From positions 434,001 to 498,000 of the forward strand of contig NW_026516215.1 of assembly GCF_025602895.1 (NCBI RefSeq): a stretch of DNA of 64,000 nt, written 5' to 3'. Below are positions 46,101 through 57,912 of this stretch, in pieces. The translations under genes and the position numbers were made by a program. This stretch comes from Polychytrium aggregatum. Taxonomy: Eukaryota > Chytridiomycota > Chytridiomycetes > Polychytriales. The notes beneath the pieces were generated by a model. It did not search any database, was not told the DNA's origin, and worked only from the letters and a program-made list of their open reading frames with translations. Each line of letters starts with the position of its first letter. Positions within the stretch are counted from its first letter, which is position 1.

Positions 46101-48016
46101 TTATGAGCTCGGTCAGCTTCTGGATTGCCGTTTGGCTGCCGCTGTCATCCGGCGGAGGGCCGGATTGGCCGATTGAGATAAAGAGCTGTCCGGGACATTA
46201 GATGGCATTCGATGGCATTCGATGGCATTCGATGAATGGAGCGAGTCCGATTCGGTCGCTATCCAGACCCCGGATATCGCCCGAGTAGATTCGTCTGCAC
46301 ACGCAGGCCGGGGCGAGAACCGATGGCCGACGCTGTTGCTAGGCCACTGACCTTGATCCCTTGGAAATAGATGCCCGAGAGGCTCTTCAGAACGATGGCG
46401 TGTGCGGGCTTTTCGACCGTGAGAGTGGCTGTGTCGCCCATGTATACGCTCTGGGGTTGGGCATCAAGTCGTTAGAATGTGCTGCCTGGAACCCAAACAA
46501 CACCAGGAAGGCAGGAGAGCTTGAAAGCGCCTCGTGAACCTACATTGATGATGGTGATGGGCGATCTGACTTTGGATCGGATAAAATCGAGGAACGTCTG
46601 CTCCGTTGCAGTCTTGGAAGCGCCGGACCAGTTGGTGACCTGGGGAGATTGAGCGGCGGCCGAAGCGCGAAGCCATCGCAGAGACAGCGCATCGCAGAAG
46701 ACAGTGCGTCGTTAAGGAAAGGGTGCTGAGAGGAAAGGTGCATCAAGAAACAAGATTGCCGAGACAGGCGCTTCGGGGGAGAGCAAGCCAGAGTGGGCCG
46801 GAAGCACCCGCTGGCCATGCACCCAGATCGGGGGTATTGTTCGAAATCGACAACTCGACAAAAGTTGCAGACGATAGATGTGCGCCGACGGTGCAGCGGA
46901 TACCGACAACGACATCGACGGGTCCTACGAGTCTCGGGGTCCCTTCTTGTGCCAGAGTGTTGAAGGTCTTGGATCGATTGCTGGAGACCCGGATGGAGAG
47001 GATTCCGGAGCCGGAAGCGGCACATTGGGGTCAGAGCGATGGCAGTAGGTGAGTGGTTTATTCAGGCCCAAGCAGCCGGACAGCTTCCCAACTTTGCATG
47101 AACGACCGCAGAACAGAAAAGAACAGAATAGAACAGCGCAGACAGACAGACGGACGGACGGAGGCTCGAGTTGAGTCCATCTGAGGGCCACGCCGACAGC
47201 AGCAATCGCAGACAGGCACCGGCTCGACAGAACAGCTGGTCAGGAGGCAGAGAGCATGCATGGCCGAAGGCTACAACACCGAACGCAGATCTCGTTTATT
47301 TAACAACAGGCAGCTCTCGGGGCCAGAGCATTGATCCGAGCCGTACCCAAGGGACGGCCCAGAGCTAATGCGTGCAACACCGCAGAGGAATCTACTTTGC
47401 GCTGCGGGGCCATATGAAAGCCATGCTGGCCCAGCCTCAGTGCGCCGCAGGGCCTCAGATATCGACCGAGAGCGCACAAAAGCCCGGCGATCGGCTGCGT
47501 TGCTTGGTAGACCTCTGCATCTGCAAGCTCCCGCTGCATGATAGTTTCAACGCTGGAGATTCTGCACTGTCTGCACTGTCTGCGCTGCCTGCACTGCCTG
47601 CACTGCCTGCACTGCCTGCACGGTGCCATCCATGTCCCGGTGCAGGGCCTTCCATCGTCGGGGATTCGGGTGCATCGCCCTCTTCGTGGCCCTCGCAGCT
47701 GCCTGCAGTCTGACTCGGGCCGGGTTGTCCCATCCACACAGACTTACTAGGATCGCCGCGGACCACCATCGGGAGCCGAGGAATAGGGAGTGAGGTTGTG
47801 TTCGGGCCGCCCAGGGAGTGAGTGCTTGGAGATGCCGCCCCTGCCTCGGGTCGAAAACCCACCGCCACTGCGATGGCGAGCATGGGTTCCGTCGCGCTGG
47901 GCCGAGGACTCGCCCTGGCCGCTCCCGCCCAGCCGGCTAAAGACGTCGCCGGACGAGGTCCGGCCGCGGGGCCGCGCTCGATCGGCACCGTAGTCGGTGT
48001 CGGCGTATCGACTCAT
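43133..48016 (-). CDS. MEX67: mRNA export receptor Mex67/NXF1 (TAP)
   Basis: Reverse multi-exon gene starting MSRYADTDYG at 48016. The first exon is RG-rich (RNA-binding type, SRLGGSG, RHRSGGGF). Then an RRM-like segment (VTNWSGASKTATEQTFLDF, about 46640-46550; KPAHAIVLKSLSGIYFQG, about 46420-46350), LRRs (KLTELINSRYDSANRYLNL; VESISLAGNDIKTLQPF; LKHLILLGNPIRDKLL, about 46190-45560), and the NTF2-like domain (FFSAFDSHRSELSNVYDNNALFSV at about 45050; FDRTLYLVPSTPGSR at about 44260; VILNDLLVVR at about 44045). The TAP-C/UBA domain ends the protein (LEMVYEISSRTHLNYAYSLQCL, about 43720-43590), which binds FG nucleoporins. A last short exon ending at 43133 is possible. With Mtr2/NXT1 it carries mRNPs through nuclear pores. 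Confidence 0.9.
46199..46235 (+). repeat. ATTCGATGGC tandem repeat in MEX67 intron
   Basis: Three to four copies of a 10-base unit lie just beside the end of the LRR-containing exon. Confidence 0.8.
47570..47622 (+). repeat. CTGCCTGCA-type minisatellite in MEX67 intron 1
   Basis: About six imperfect 9-base units (CTGCCTGCA/CTGTCTGCA) lie in the long first intron. Confidence 0.85.
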
Positions 48017-48419
48017 GGGCGGTGGCTGGTGCGTGGAGATGGGGATGGAGGTGAGGATGTGATCGGGGCGAAGCACAGCCCGAGGAAGCGAACACTGGAT
48101 GGACGATGTGTTGCGAGCCACGACCGGTGGCGCAGCACCGAGGCGCTCTCGCTGCTCGCTGCGGCTCTCGTTACGGGTGGCGCCGGCGATCGGCAGGACA
48201 ATGGAGTTGCAGATCGAACAATGGAGTCGCTGTCGATGATGGCCAGCAGATACTGTCGGCTCTGAACGGGGTCGCCGTCAGCCCGACAGAATGACGGAAT
48301 CGAGAAATCCGTCGCCTCGTCCCAACGAGGCAACGACGTGGACATTCCCATCCAATACCGCGGGTAAATCTGGTAACAACGGTACTCATTGACAACGGCG
48401 TCGTTACTGCTCTCTCGCC
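48017..48419. promoter_or_regulatory. Divergent promoter region, MEX67 / small ORF
   Basis: 403 bases separate the MEX67 start (48016) from the forward start at 48420. It probably contains both promoters. I see no standard core motif. Confidence 0.35.
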
Positions 48420-48674
48420 ATGGATAGCTCTGCGACCAGCAACACCAGCAACGCCGACCCGAAGAGAACATCGCTGCCGCCGCTGCCCGAGCCGCACGGG
48501 GACGATCGGGCCCATGCCGATAGCGCCGGCGACAGCTCGTCGCAGACCAAGATGACGCCCTTTGCCCTTGCCAAAGCCCAGCGGCAGAACAACGTGGCAT
48601 CCAAGACCTTTGGCGGCGAGAACCTGATGATATACGACGGCGAATGCATCCGCAAGCAGACCCTGCATCGCTAG
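48420..48674 (+). CDS. Small hypothetical protein (84 aa)
   Basis: Uninterrupted frame from the ATG at 48420 to TAG. The first half is Ser/Pro/Asp-rich and probably disordered (SLPPLPEPHGDD). The second half is compact and more protein-like (MTPFALAKAQRQNN, GGENLMIYDGECIRKQ). No family recognised, no signal peptide or membrane segment. A Fanzor-like relic follows within about 150 bases. Confidence 0.45.
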   Translation: MDSSATSNTSNADPKRTSLPPLPEPHGDDRAHADSAGDSSSQTKMTPFALAKAQRQNNVASKTFGGENLMIYDGECIRKQTLHR

Positions 48675-48799
48675 GCTGGGATCCTGACTCGGGCTGGCCG
48701 TGGCTGGCCATCGGTTGTCCGTTGGCTACATTAGCACCAGGTTGCGATCGATGAGAGCCGCCTTGGATGCCAATACAGCTTCCTCAGTCGAGATTACAC

Positions 48800-49085
48800 A
48801 GTGATATCCCTGGGTGTCCCTGGGTGTCCCTGGGTGTGCTTCACCAACGACTGCATGTGGTTGGTTTCGGGACTGTAGCCTTGAATACATCCGTCGGTCT
48901 CGTGTGGTGACAGTCAACCGGCATCGATGTCGATGCGGCAGTGTGGTGCACGCACTCGACCATCTGGACTGCTCCCGTGGTTTCTCGCCATCGGGATAGT
49001 CAGGTCGAGCGAGTGCTTGCCATATGTTCTGGGTCTTGGGCGTCTCTGGTGATTGCCGGGATGTGCGCTTGGGATGTGCTGCTGG
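48800..49085 (-). mobile_element. Relic of a Fanzor-like element (3' part), copy R3
   Basis: The forward strand at 48852-48900 (TTGGTTTCGGGACTGTAGCC, then TTGAATACATCC) aligns with the Fanzor 3' region at 13013-13060 (TTGGTTTCGGGAGCACAGTC, then TTGAATACACCC). The part at 48960-49060 matches R2 and R4 (CCCGTGGTTTCTCGCCAT; TGTTCTGGGTCTTGGGCGTC). A GGGTGTCCCT triplication (48812-48838) abuts the end. No usable frame remains. Confidence 0.75.
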
Positions 49086-49520
49086 GATGCATCGGCTCCT
49101 CCCAGCCAATCTCCCCAAAACAGGCAGGTCGCTCGGCTTCTCGTCGTCGTCCTCGCTGCCCGATCCGCCTGCCATATTCAACGCCGATTTTGGAATGGCT
49201 CGCTCTGTCGGCTCATCCTTCCTGCAGCCTCCTTCACACACCTCCTGCACATCCGCCTGTCGCAGGACCCACCGCTGCAAGCCGATCCTCGGACCCGCAC
49301 CCGTCCCGCGCTGTTATTTTCCTCCAGCCAGGGAATTGCCGCACCAAACTGCCACGATCAGGCGCTTGGCAATCAGCACCCAGCTCAATCCGCAATCCGC
49401 CCAATCTGCAACCTACCCAATCTGCAGCCAATCTCTGGCGAATCCGTGGCATCCTTCCAAGACGAATCGCACTTCTACGCTTCCGTGCATCATCCGTCAA
49501 AGCCTATATCTCTCGTCGCG

Positions 49521-52500
49521 ATGATCGCCGAACCCCTTGCCGAACTCTCAACCCCGCAAAAGCCAGCCACGCTCAAGTCAGCCATGTCCGCCTCTCGCAT
49601 CCCTGTACCCATTTCGCAGCGATCATCGTCGCCCACGTCGGCCGATTCCGGCGCAGAATCACAACCCAAGGCCGGAAAACGCCTCAGCTTGGGATCTGCT
49701 GGTCCTCTGGGCCTCGCTGATCTCCCGGCATCACAGAGCCCAACATCGCTCTTTCCTTCATCGCAAACGGTGAGCATCGCCATCTTCAAGCACAGTCAGC
49801 CGCCGATGCACCCACCCAGTCTCGTGTGTTTACCGAGTTTTGAATTCGTCTGGATTTCTGACCCCTCCTGCTTCTGCTTTCCCTGCGGACGCCCTCCAGC
49901 TGCCGTTCGGATTCTCCTCCGTGAGGTTCAAGTCTCCCGAGGTCGTCAGAAGCGACCATGATGAGCTCAAGGAGTTTGCCCGGTGTTCCGCGCCGCTCGG
50001 AAGCGGCCTGATCTTTTCCCCTGTCCAGCCCGAGTCGAGCGTCTTCAAGCTTCCGGCAGAGCCTCCCAAAAAGACCGAGCCGGATCTGCCTCGGGAAGTG
50101 CAGAAGAAGGTCGACGAGGTCGTCTCCTCCAACATCACTTTCACCCCGAGCCGTCTCCTCAGCGCTCTTTCGCGCGAATCGGTATGGCCTACACCTACTC
50201 GCCTCCCGGCCTCGGAACCGGCGCCGTTGTGGCCTGGGCATTCATGGGGGGGGGTTATTTCGGACGTGTGTGCCTCCGTGAGATCCATGTGCCATTTCCC
50301 ACCCAGCACCGTCGTCGAAGCAGCGAGCTTGTCTTTGTGGCTGGAGAGGTGCTCCCGATCTCACACTCCTTTTGTTCCCGCTGGCATGCATATTTGGTCT
50401 TGGTGTGCACCTCGGCTCCAGCCGGCAGAGCCCCCGCCCTCAGGCCCACCTCCGCCTCCGCCCGTCTTCAAGATGGAATTCAAGTTCCCGCCGTCACCAG
50501 GAAGGACCGAGGACCGCGACCCGCTGTCCAGCTCACTGGCCTCTGGCCTCGACGTCGATCCCGAAACCTCGTTTTCGTCGTCCATTATCCCCCTGGAAGA
50601 AGTCCTGCATGACGATATGAACGACGATATGCTGAACCAAAGCGATGGTATGCTTGACTGCAGCTCATGTCCATCCACATACCCCTGGTCAAATCTCGTT
50701 TGAGCGTTTGCGTCTATTTCTTCTGCTCTGAGTCAATATTCACCCAGGTTGACATTCGCCAGCCATCTTGGTTGCAGATTTCTTGGCCAGCTCCACCAAC
50801 GACTCCCTTGCAAAAGAAATCCTGCGTGCCCGCACCGAGGACATTTCTGGAATCCAGAAGCCCACCGAGTTTGGCGGTCTTGTCGGGGCAACAGGGGCCC
50901 CGAACGACCTTGATATCGAGGTGCCCGGATACGCCGGCGATGACATCCACCAGGAAACGACCCCGAGCGCCTTCGATCAGACTGCTGAGATCAGCATCCA
51001 AAACGAGCACGAGAGCAGCATGGGAGAGTTTGACCTGAACTACCGGCCATCCAACTCTCTGCATGACGAGATCCTCGGCGCCGGCTTGGACGGCCCGCTC
51101 TCCGCGACCGAGATCGCCAAGACACCGATTCTGAGTCACCAAGTGCGTCTGCTGAACGGCAAGGACAGCCAAGACTCGGACAGCCTGGCGGCGAGCGAGC
51201 TTGGCCTCGGCCTCGGCCAGGATGAGTCTAGCTTTGCCGAGCCCGTCAGCGACATCGGCAGCCAACAGTTCCGCAGGCCGTTCAGCGAGCGCTTTCCGTG
51301 CGACTTTGAGCCCCATGATTCGAGCGACGATCTGCTCTTCCTCTCCGCCAGATCCAACGGCGCCAATCTCACCACGATCTCGGAGGAGCTGACTCTGGAC
51401 CGCGACCCAGACAGCAGCCTGTCCTTTGCAGTCAAGGATGCACCGTCATTTGCGAACCACAACGTCGTCGATTCTGTTGCGGATCTGTCGACCATCTATC
51501 CTTCCGACCTTCTTGGTCCCTCAAACGAACCCAGCGACTGGGACGTTGTCGACGACAGAGAGCCTGCCCCCAAGCTTGCCGAGGGTACTTTGGGCTTTGG
51601 CACAGTGCGGACAGCCAGCTCCCCGAGAGCGCAAGCCCTGTCCAATGGCGTCTCGGCCCATACTCGGGGCGAGCGGCAAACCTCGATCTCGCCCGTTCGG
51701 CGCGCAGTCGCTGGTGCTCGTCTCTCGCCTATGTCCAAGGAACGCCAGGTGTCGCTTTTGGGAGAAGTTGGCAAGAAGATCAATCAAATCGCAGACCGAA
51801 ACGGTGGGGAGGCCCACGCCAACGGCGTCTATCTGTCGATGATGCAGGTCCTCGACGAGATCCGGGGCATCTTTGGCAAGGTGCATCATGACGAGAGCTC
51901 CAAAAGGTATGGAGCCGAGCGTTGCTGTCGTCGGACCCGATTGCTGCCGAACTCGTGTCCATCGTGCACGTCGGGATGGAAATGATGACCTGGACCAACG
52001 CTCGCCTGACTCTGCTTCTTGGCTGCGCCGTACATGCGAACTACTTGTGGTATCCAGCAAGCTTATGGAGGAAATCGAGCGTGAGCTTCAGGGCATCAGT
52101 GAAGTCGACAGGAAAATGGAGCGTCTGCGTCGAAGAAACACACAGCTCAAGCAAGAGCTCGGCGCTGAACAGGTAACAGTACTACAAGTCGATCCCGGCT
52201 GCACGTGGTGCCAATGATGATGATGATGATGATGGTTGTGGATCGCAGGCATCGCTGCGACGGCCGCTGACGAAAGCTGCTCGCAATGCCCATGCAGTCT
52301 CACCTGGAGCAAGTCGGAGAAAAGATCAGCAAGCTCGAGAGAAACATTGTGGTCTCGCAAGCCGGCCTGGAGTTTGATGAGGCCCGTCTGAAGGATGTCG
52401 AAGAGCGCTATACAGCCAAGGTATGTTTCCAGCTTGATCGCCCCTGGACCAGGGCGATCGCTCGGTGTCTGCGGCTTTGATGGCCATCCAAGATGCTTGT

Positions 52501-53041
52501 ACGCTGACTTGTATCGCCCGGACCGATGTTGCCCAGCTTCGCGAGCTCGAGTTGGCAAAGCAGACTGGTCGGTTTTCGCTCGTGGCAAGGAAGGTCGGAA
52601 GGACCATCACGGTCTACGCGCAGTCGTTCTGGCACAGAATCCTGTCGATTCTGTTTGTAGTGTTTATCTTTGCCCTCGCATACTTTGCGCTGGATGTACT
52701 GATGGGGTAAGTCGAACGTGGCTTGGAGATCCAGCCTCAGCGACTGCTGCCTGGCCGCCGTGCTTCATCGATCTGTGCGGGCGCTGCTTCAGTCGATGGA
52801 CTGGCATCGAAGGGTTCGATGGGGCCGTTGCTGACGCCGTCGCTGGTGCCGTTGCTGACGCCGTTGCGACCAAACTCTGCTTCCTCGGCGGCCGCCACCA
52901 GACTCTGCGTCCCTGTTGGCCATGCGCCCAATGCCCTTTGTCGGGACACTGTCTTTCCCCAGCTCATCATCGCCTTCCGGGAAGCGATCCGCACCGAGTC
53001 CGAAACGATCATCTAGCATTGGCGGCATCGCCTCGTACTGA
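49521..53041 (+). CDS. Unknown coiled-coil, tail-anchored membrane protein
   Basis: Multi-exon forward gene. The start at 49521 (MIAEPLAELSTPQK) is the first ATG before a Ser/Pro-rich stretch. Exons include 49521-49769, about 49845-50180, about 50440-50645, about 50785-51908, about 52060-52172, about 52320-52420 and about 52545-52706. The final exon runs from about 52963 to 53041; it ends GKRSAPSPKRSSSIGGIASY. Most of the protein is acidic and disordered, with PPSGPPPPPP. From about 51740 a predicted coiled coil begins (GEVGKKINQIADRN, then KLMEEIERELQGISEVDRKM). Near the end is one membrane helix (ILSILFVVFIFALAYFALDVLMG) with a short basic tail. That layout suits a tail-anchored ER or nuclear-envelope tether (inference). 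I recognise no family. Confidence 0.6.
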
Positions 53042-53289
53042 GGCCAAGCCAAGCCAAGTCCCGCGGCACATAATTTTCGCCCATTCGACACTTTTGCGCA
53101 GCTCGTTGCGGGCCCACCAAAGTCACACTGAGCCAATCCACACTGCATTCACTTTCGACTCCCTTCCCCACCCTCGCTCTGCATTCTCTATCATTGTTCT
53201 GCGTTCTCCTCTTTTCCTCTGCTCCGCTCTTGCCGAAACCAAAAACAAGACTCTTGATAGTGCAGAGTGAACTGCGTCGAGCAAGCGAA

Positions 53290-53540
53290 CGTGAGCGGCC
53301 GGCATGTTATCGCCGGTGCAAAGCAAAAGTGGATGGCGTCCATATGCGTTTTCCTCACATCAACCACTCCCTGGTGCTGCTTTGGGGAACTCGGGCTTGA
53401 AATGCCATATGCATTCGATCCTTTGAACAGTCCCGTGGTTTCTCGCCATTGAGATCGTTGGGCCGAGCCGGTCGCTCGCTGTGTGTTCCGAGGCCTTTGG
53501 CGTCTCTGGCGATGGTGGATATGCATTCCCGCCCAGCAGA
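53290..53540 (-). mobile_element. Relic of a Fanzor-like element (3' part), copy R4
   Basis: Forward-strand 53433-53525 (CCCGTGGTTTCTCGCCATTG; TTTGGCGTCTCTGGCGATGG) aligns with R3 at about 48970-49055 and R2 at about 11625-11700. Its GGCGTCTCTGGCGATGGTGG also matches 13286-13306 in the Fanzor gene. CATATGCATTCGA is shared with R2. Same orientation as the Fanzor gene. No intact frame. Confidence 0.72.
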
Positions 53541-54935
53541 AGTAAAGTTCGGGGTAACGGACGGCCCTCTGACCGGCTTCGGATTCAGGCCCGGTGAGTT
53601 TCCACGCCAATAGCATCCCCCACGCGGGCGGCTTTGGCGGGAGACCAACCTTAGCGCCTCGATGAGACACATTCCACATGGCTGAATGCGGGGGGGGGGC
53701 CAAGCACCTCGAGCGCCTCGAGCCCGAGCGAACTTGGGTTTTGATTTCGCACGTTTTGGGGGGGGGTTGGGAAAACAGAGTGGCTGCTTCGGGCTATCAT
53801 TTCGGATTACCACCGCGCTCGACGCCCGATCCTTTGACATTGTTCCATTCCGTGACCGGTGAAAGTTATGCGGCCAGCGGCGAGCGTCAGAGGCCCAAGA
53901 CACATGGGAGCGCAGCGGCAGAAACATGCCCGTTTTCCCAGGCACAGGGCCGCCGCCACCAACCGCCAACGTGGTCGGTTGGTTCATGGACAAATGACAA
54001 AGGAGTTGGTGCTGACTGGGCCTCGTCGCAACCTTGGTGGTGGACAGCCGACGCTGGCCCGGGCGGCAGCGAATCTCGGATCGAGGATTCAGGTTGAGCA
54101 GGGTCAGCCGGATCAGAGTTGCGCTTGAAGGGATGACGATGTGGGGAAGAGCGAGAAATAGAGTTGGAGACAGAGCAGGGGGATGTCGACAAGCAAGGAT
54201 GCATCGACATGCCCAATGGTTGCTGCGATTCCGAGACATGAATCCCATGAATACCGCTGAGCAGCACGGCGTGGTGCTGTTTCTGTAGTGCTATTTGAGC
54301 GGACGCGCTGAGCGTGACAAGCCCGTGCGACGGCCTGTACCACCCAAGGGCATACATCGGTGTACAACGGGTGGACAACGGGTGGACAACGGGCCGTTGC
54401 CAGCGATTCACCGCAGCCGCGCCAGCCGTGCGTCGACGGGATGAAGTTATGCGATGACGGAGCTGTGAAGAGTTGGGGTGACGTATTCGCATCTCCATCC
54501 ACGCCAATACACATCCATGCTAATACATCCATCCATGCTAATACACATCCATCCACGCTAATACATCTCCATCCATGCCAATCCACATCCATGCCAATCC
54601 ACACCCACAACTCTCGCGCTCCGGCAATTAGAGTTTCGGTGGTACAAAGGCAAACTCTAATTGCTGAGGGCTGCTCTGAGCTGCAGCTCTGCAGAAAACT
54701 CTATCGGCCGAGGCCGCCGCTTATGGGGATTCCTCCGTCCTTTGCGCTGCTCTGCGACGTCGCCCAACTTTGATCTGCTCTTCGCCGACGCCGTCGCCCC
54801 CATAAGACGCTGCCGCCAAGGCTTTCCGTCCCGTTGGCCCCGTCGATCACATCGATCTCGCCGATCCGCCAGTCTGCCTCTGATATAACTCTCTGACTCA
54901 CCTCACCCCTCCTCACACACCACCGCTCGCTCGAC
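53541..54935. other. Spacer with G-runs and minisatellites
   Basis: Contains G-runs at 53690-53699 and 53759-53766, an ACAACGGGTGG triplication (about 54363-54392) and a TCCATGC(T/C)AAT(A/C)CA array. No coding signal that I can support. Confidence 0.45.
54494..54607 (+). repeat. Minisatellite based on ATCCATGCTAATACAC
   Basis: About seven imperfect units of 14-18 bases lie in the spacer upstream of the gene at 54936. Confidence 0.85.
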
Positions 54936-55968
54936 ATGCCGACCTTCCTGGCCCCACCCCCAACACATATGCGCTATCCCGCCCAGATGCCGCCGCAGAG
55001 TCACGACGTCCGGACCACCATCTCGATCCCGCGCGGTGCTCAGTCCATCCAGCTGCAGCTTGTGCTGCCGAGCTCGGGAGGCCGCACGATGAGCGTGATG
55101 GGCCCCGATGGTGCCCTGCTGGCTTACAGCTTTCGCCTGCCACCGCCGAGGGCAAAGTCCAACTTTCTCATTACCATGCGACGCTATGGCCCCACGGGCC
55201 GGAAGTTGTATGAGATCGTGAGCATCAACGGCCGGTATGTGGATGGGCGCTGGGGGACGTTTCTGTCGCTAGATATCTCCGTCGTTGGATGCATCAGTCA
55301 TTGGATGTCTCTGCTTGATGCCTGGGGGGGGGGCAAGTCAGCGACCTCCATTCTCTCGTCCTGCGCCTGACGTGATGCTGCTCCGATCCTCCTGCAGATC
55401 CAGCCTGGTCGCTCCCTCCGGCAATCCCAACTTTGCCTCGGCGCTACAGCCGTCCAACTTTTGGCACAAGGTCTTTGGGTACTCAGTCCGGACGCCAAAA
55501 TACAAGATCATCTCGATGCTCACCGGCGAGGAATTCTACTGGACCTTTGAATATCCGAGCGCAGGCGGGGCGCCGTCCAGCTCCAGAGTCTCGACCTCGT
55601 CCTCGTCGTCTGTATCGTCGCCGGCATCGTCGTCTGCGTCGTCCCCGGCGTCGTCGAGCATGCCCGCCTTTCCGGCTGTCCAGTCGCCCCAGAGGGTATC
55701 GCCACCGCCGTCACCGCCGTCGTCGTCGCCAATGTCGTCGCACTCGTCCTCAGAGTCTCTCAACCGGGAGTCATCGCCGCCGCTGCCGACCCTGCCGTCG
55801 CTTCCGGACTTGGTTTTCCGGGATGCAAACCACAACACAATTGCTGTTCTCGATCGGACCGACTGCAAGCTCACGGTCTTTCGCCGGGGCTTTGCGATTC
55901 TCGACTGGCTTGTCGCCCAGGCAGTGGCTCTGGATTTCCTGAGCCGCCGGAAGCAATCGCTCCGCTGA
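54936..55968 (+). CDS. Two-exon protein of unknown family with a split beta-rich domain
   Basis: Exons 54936-55234 and 55398-55968 (TGA) close in phase, for 289 residues. The N-terminal part (TTISIPRGAQSIQLQLVLP, RTMSVMGPDGALLAYSF) and middle part (HKVFGYSVRTPKYKIISML, EEFYWTFEYPS) alternate like beta strands. A Ser/Pro-rich insert of about 90 residues follows. The domain then resumes: LVFRDANHNTIAVLDRTDC and a hydrophobic helix (GFAILDWLVAQAVALDFL). A beta barrel closed by a C-terminal helix recalls Tubby-like/LURP-one or scramblase-like domains, but this is only fold-level resemblance. No signal peptide. Confidence 0.65.
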
Positions 55969-57912
55969 CTGGCGAAGCCCCCTCTGGCTCGCATCTCGTG
56001 CTTGCCCCGAAGCTGTGCTTCAGGCTGCAGTAGGTGCGCCTGTCATGGGTAGCCCTGCCATGGGTAGCCCTGCCATGCGAATCACACCGATGGATCTGAA
56101 TCGCCGAGCTCTGCAAGTGTGTCCCCGGCGGCCGCTCGCCATGGCCACGATCAGCGTATCGCCCAGCCCGGAGCTGCGATGCATCCACATTATCAACAAC
56201 AACAAGCGCAAGTATAATAGTCATAGAAGCATCACGGCAACTCCTCCCAGCCACCCGCGGTGCCCCCTCACCCTTCCATTCATACCCTTCCGATTCGAAC
56301 CCTTGCCAAGCTGCCGACAGCCAAACCGTGCCCGTGCATGTTCAACTTTAATAATGGCTTCTCGTTGTCAATGGAGTGTTTCTCTCAATGCTTCATCATC
56401 CCCGAGACAGAACCACCCACGATAGTGCCGGCTTTGCTCGTCCTCTGGACTCGACCGTTACGCCTCATCAGCAATCATAACAATCTCACAGGGGAGCAAT
56501 CTTGGCGCTATCCTTTCCCTTGATACTCCGTCAGTTCGAGCCACACGAGCACAGCTCGCCATCCGTCCACCCAGCAACCCCATTTGTACCTTTATGCATG
56601 CCCCTGGCCTCGGGCTGTTGCTACGGTCAGTTGGAACCCATTCTGGAACCAACACTCCCAGGCCAGCGGCCACGTTTTACTTTCTGCATCATCCCTGAAT
56701 ACACATGCTCTCATCCATCCATCAAACCCCTGATCCTGTCGTATCGCTGCGCTGCATTCTGCAACGCGCTTGATCTGTAAATGAACTACGACGGTATGAC
56801 TACAGCCATCGACTGCGGCCACGATACGCATGCCGATTACTGCGAGCACAAGAAGAAGAAGGCATGCCACACTCTCATGACTACTGCCTTTTGTGCTCAA
56901 CACTCACTCATCACCCACAATAATCATCCAGAGCAAGGAATGCGCGGCCTGCTGCCGTAGGTTCCCACAAGTGTTTTGAACAGTTCCAGCACTGCCCGTT
57001 CGCCGGGCAGTACAACCAAGCCAGACTTGAGCAACGAAGGACTGACAGCGACTCAGTGCTCCCTTGAACAAATGCAAATGGAAAATGGACGATATCCGTT
57101 GTGATAGAACTGTATTTGGGCAGTAGTGCCTGCTGTTCTGGTCTGGTCTACATATCCAAGGCGGAGAAGGGTAATGGCCAAATCAATGACCAGAAGAAAA
57201 AGAAACAAAACAATGCAACAATAGCAACGCTAACAATGCCGACAACAGAGACAAAAATGATGGCAACAACAAAGGTACCGACAGCAGCAACTTGAAGAAA
57301 GGAAGGCGAACATGAAGTACAGGTCAATCAGAACGAAAGGGGGGGGGGCCAAATACAACTGGATTGTATGGATATAGAGTAATGCAAATGTTTTGTTTTT
57401 TTTTGCGTGCGTGAGAGGAAGGTAAGGATGAAATGTTGCGCTCATCAGCACCGTGGAGGGAGGGAAGATGCAATGCAGCTTGTCGACTGCGGCGGAGGTG
57501 ATTCGGAAAGAATGATGGATAATGAAATTGGACATCGAAGGGATGGTGATGGTGATGGTGATGGTGATGGTGATGGTGATGGTGATGGTGATGGTGATGG
57601 TGATGGCAACAATGCTGATAGAGAGCAGCTGGCTTGGCTTGGCTTGGCTTGGAGGTCTTTAATAGTGGCTTCTTACTTTGAGGCAGGGGCTGGGAGGTTT
57701 GCTACCACCCATCCCTCATTTTTTTTTTGGGTTGTTGTATGAGAAGGGAAAGAAGGTCCCTGGTTGGATGGGGATTTGTGGGATGAATCTGTGAGATGGC
57801 GGCTTGTTGCTTACTCCAGCTTCTTCCCTCCCTTTCCCTTCGTGTTCAAATCCAGGCGTCAGAGTCGTCCGATGAATCAAGTCTGGCAGGTCAGGAGTGT
57901 GTGTGGTCACTA
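55969..57912. other. 1.9-kb spacer with repeats
   Basis: Contains an 18-base repeat (CATGGGTAGCCCTGC, 56044-56078), AT-richer sequence with poly-purine tracts (57180-57300), a G-run (57340-57349), T-runs (57395-57402 and 57719-57728) and the GGTGAT array below. Includes 3' flanks of two convergent genes. No coding signal. Confidence 0.45.
57544..57606 (+). repeat. (GGTGAT)n hexanucleotide array
   Basis: About ten perfect GGTGAT units in the convergent spacer, about 300 bases from the end of the coiled-coil gene. Confidence 0.95.
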
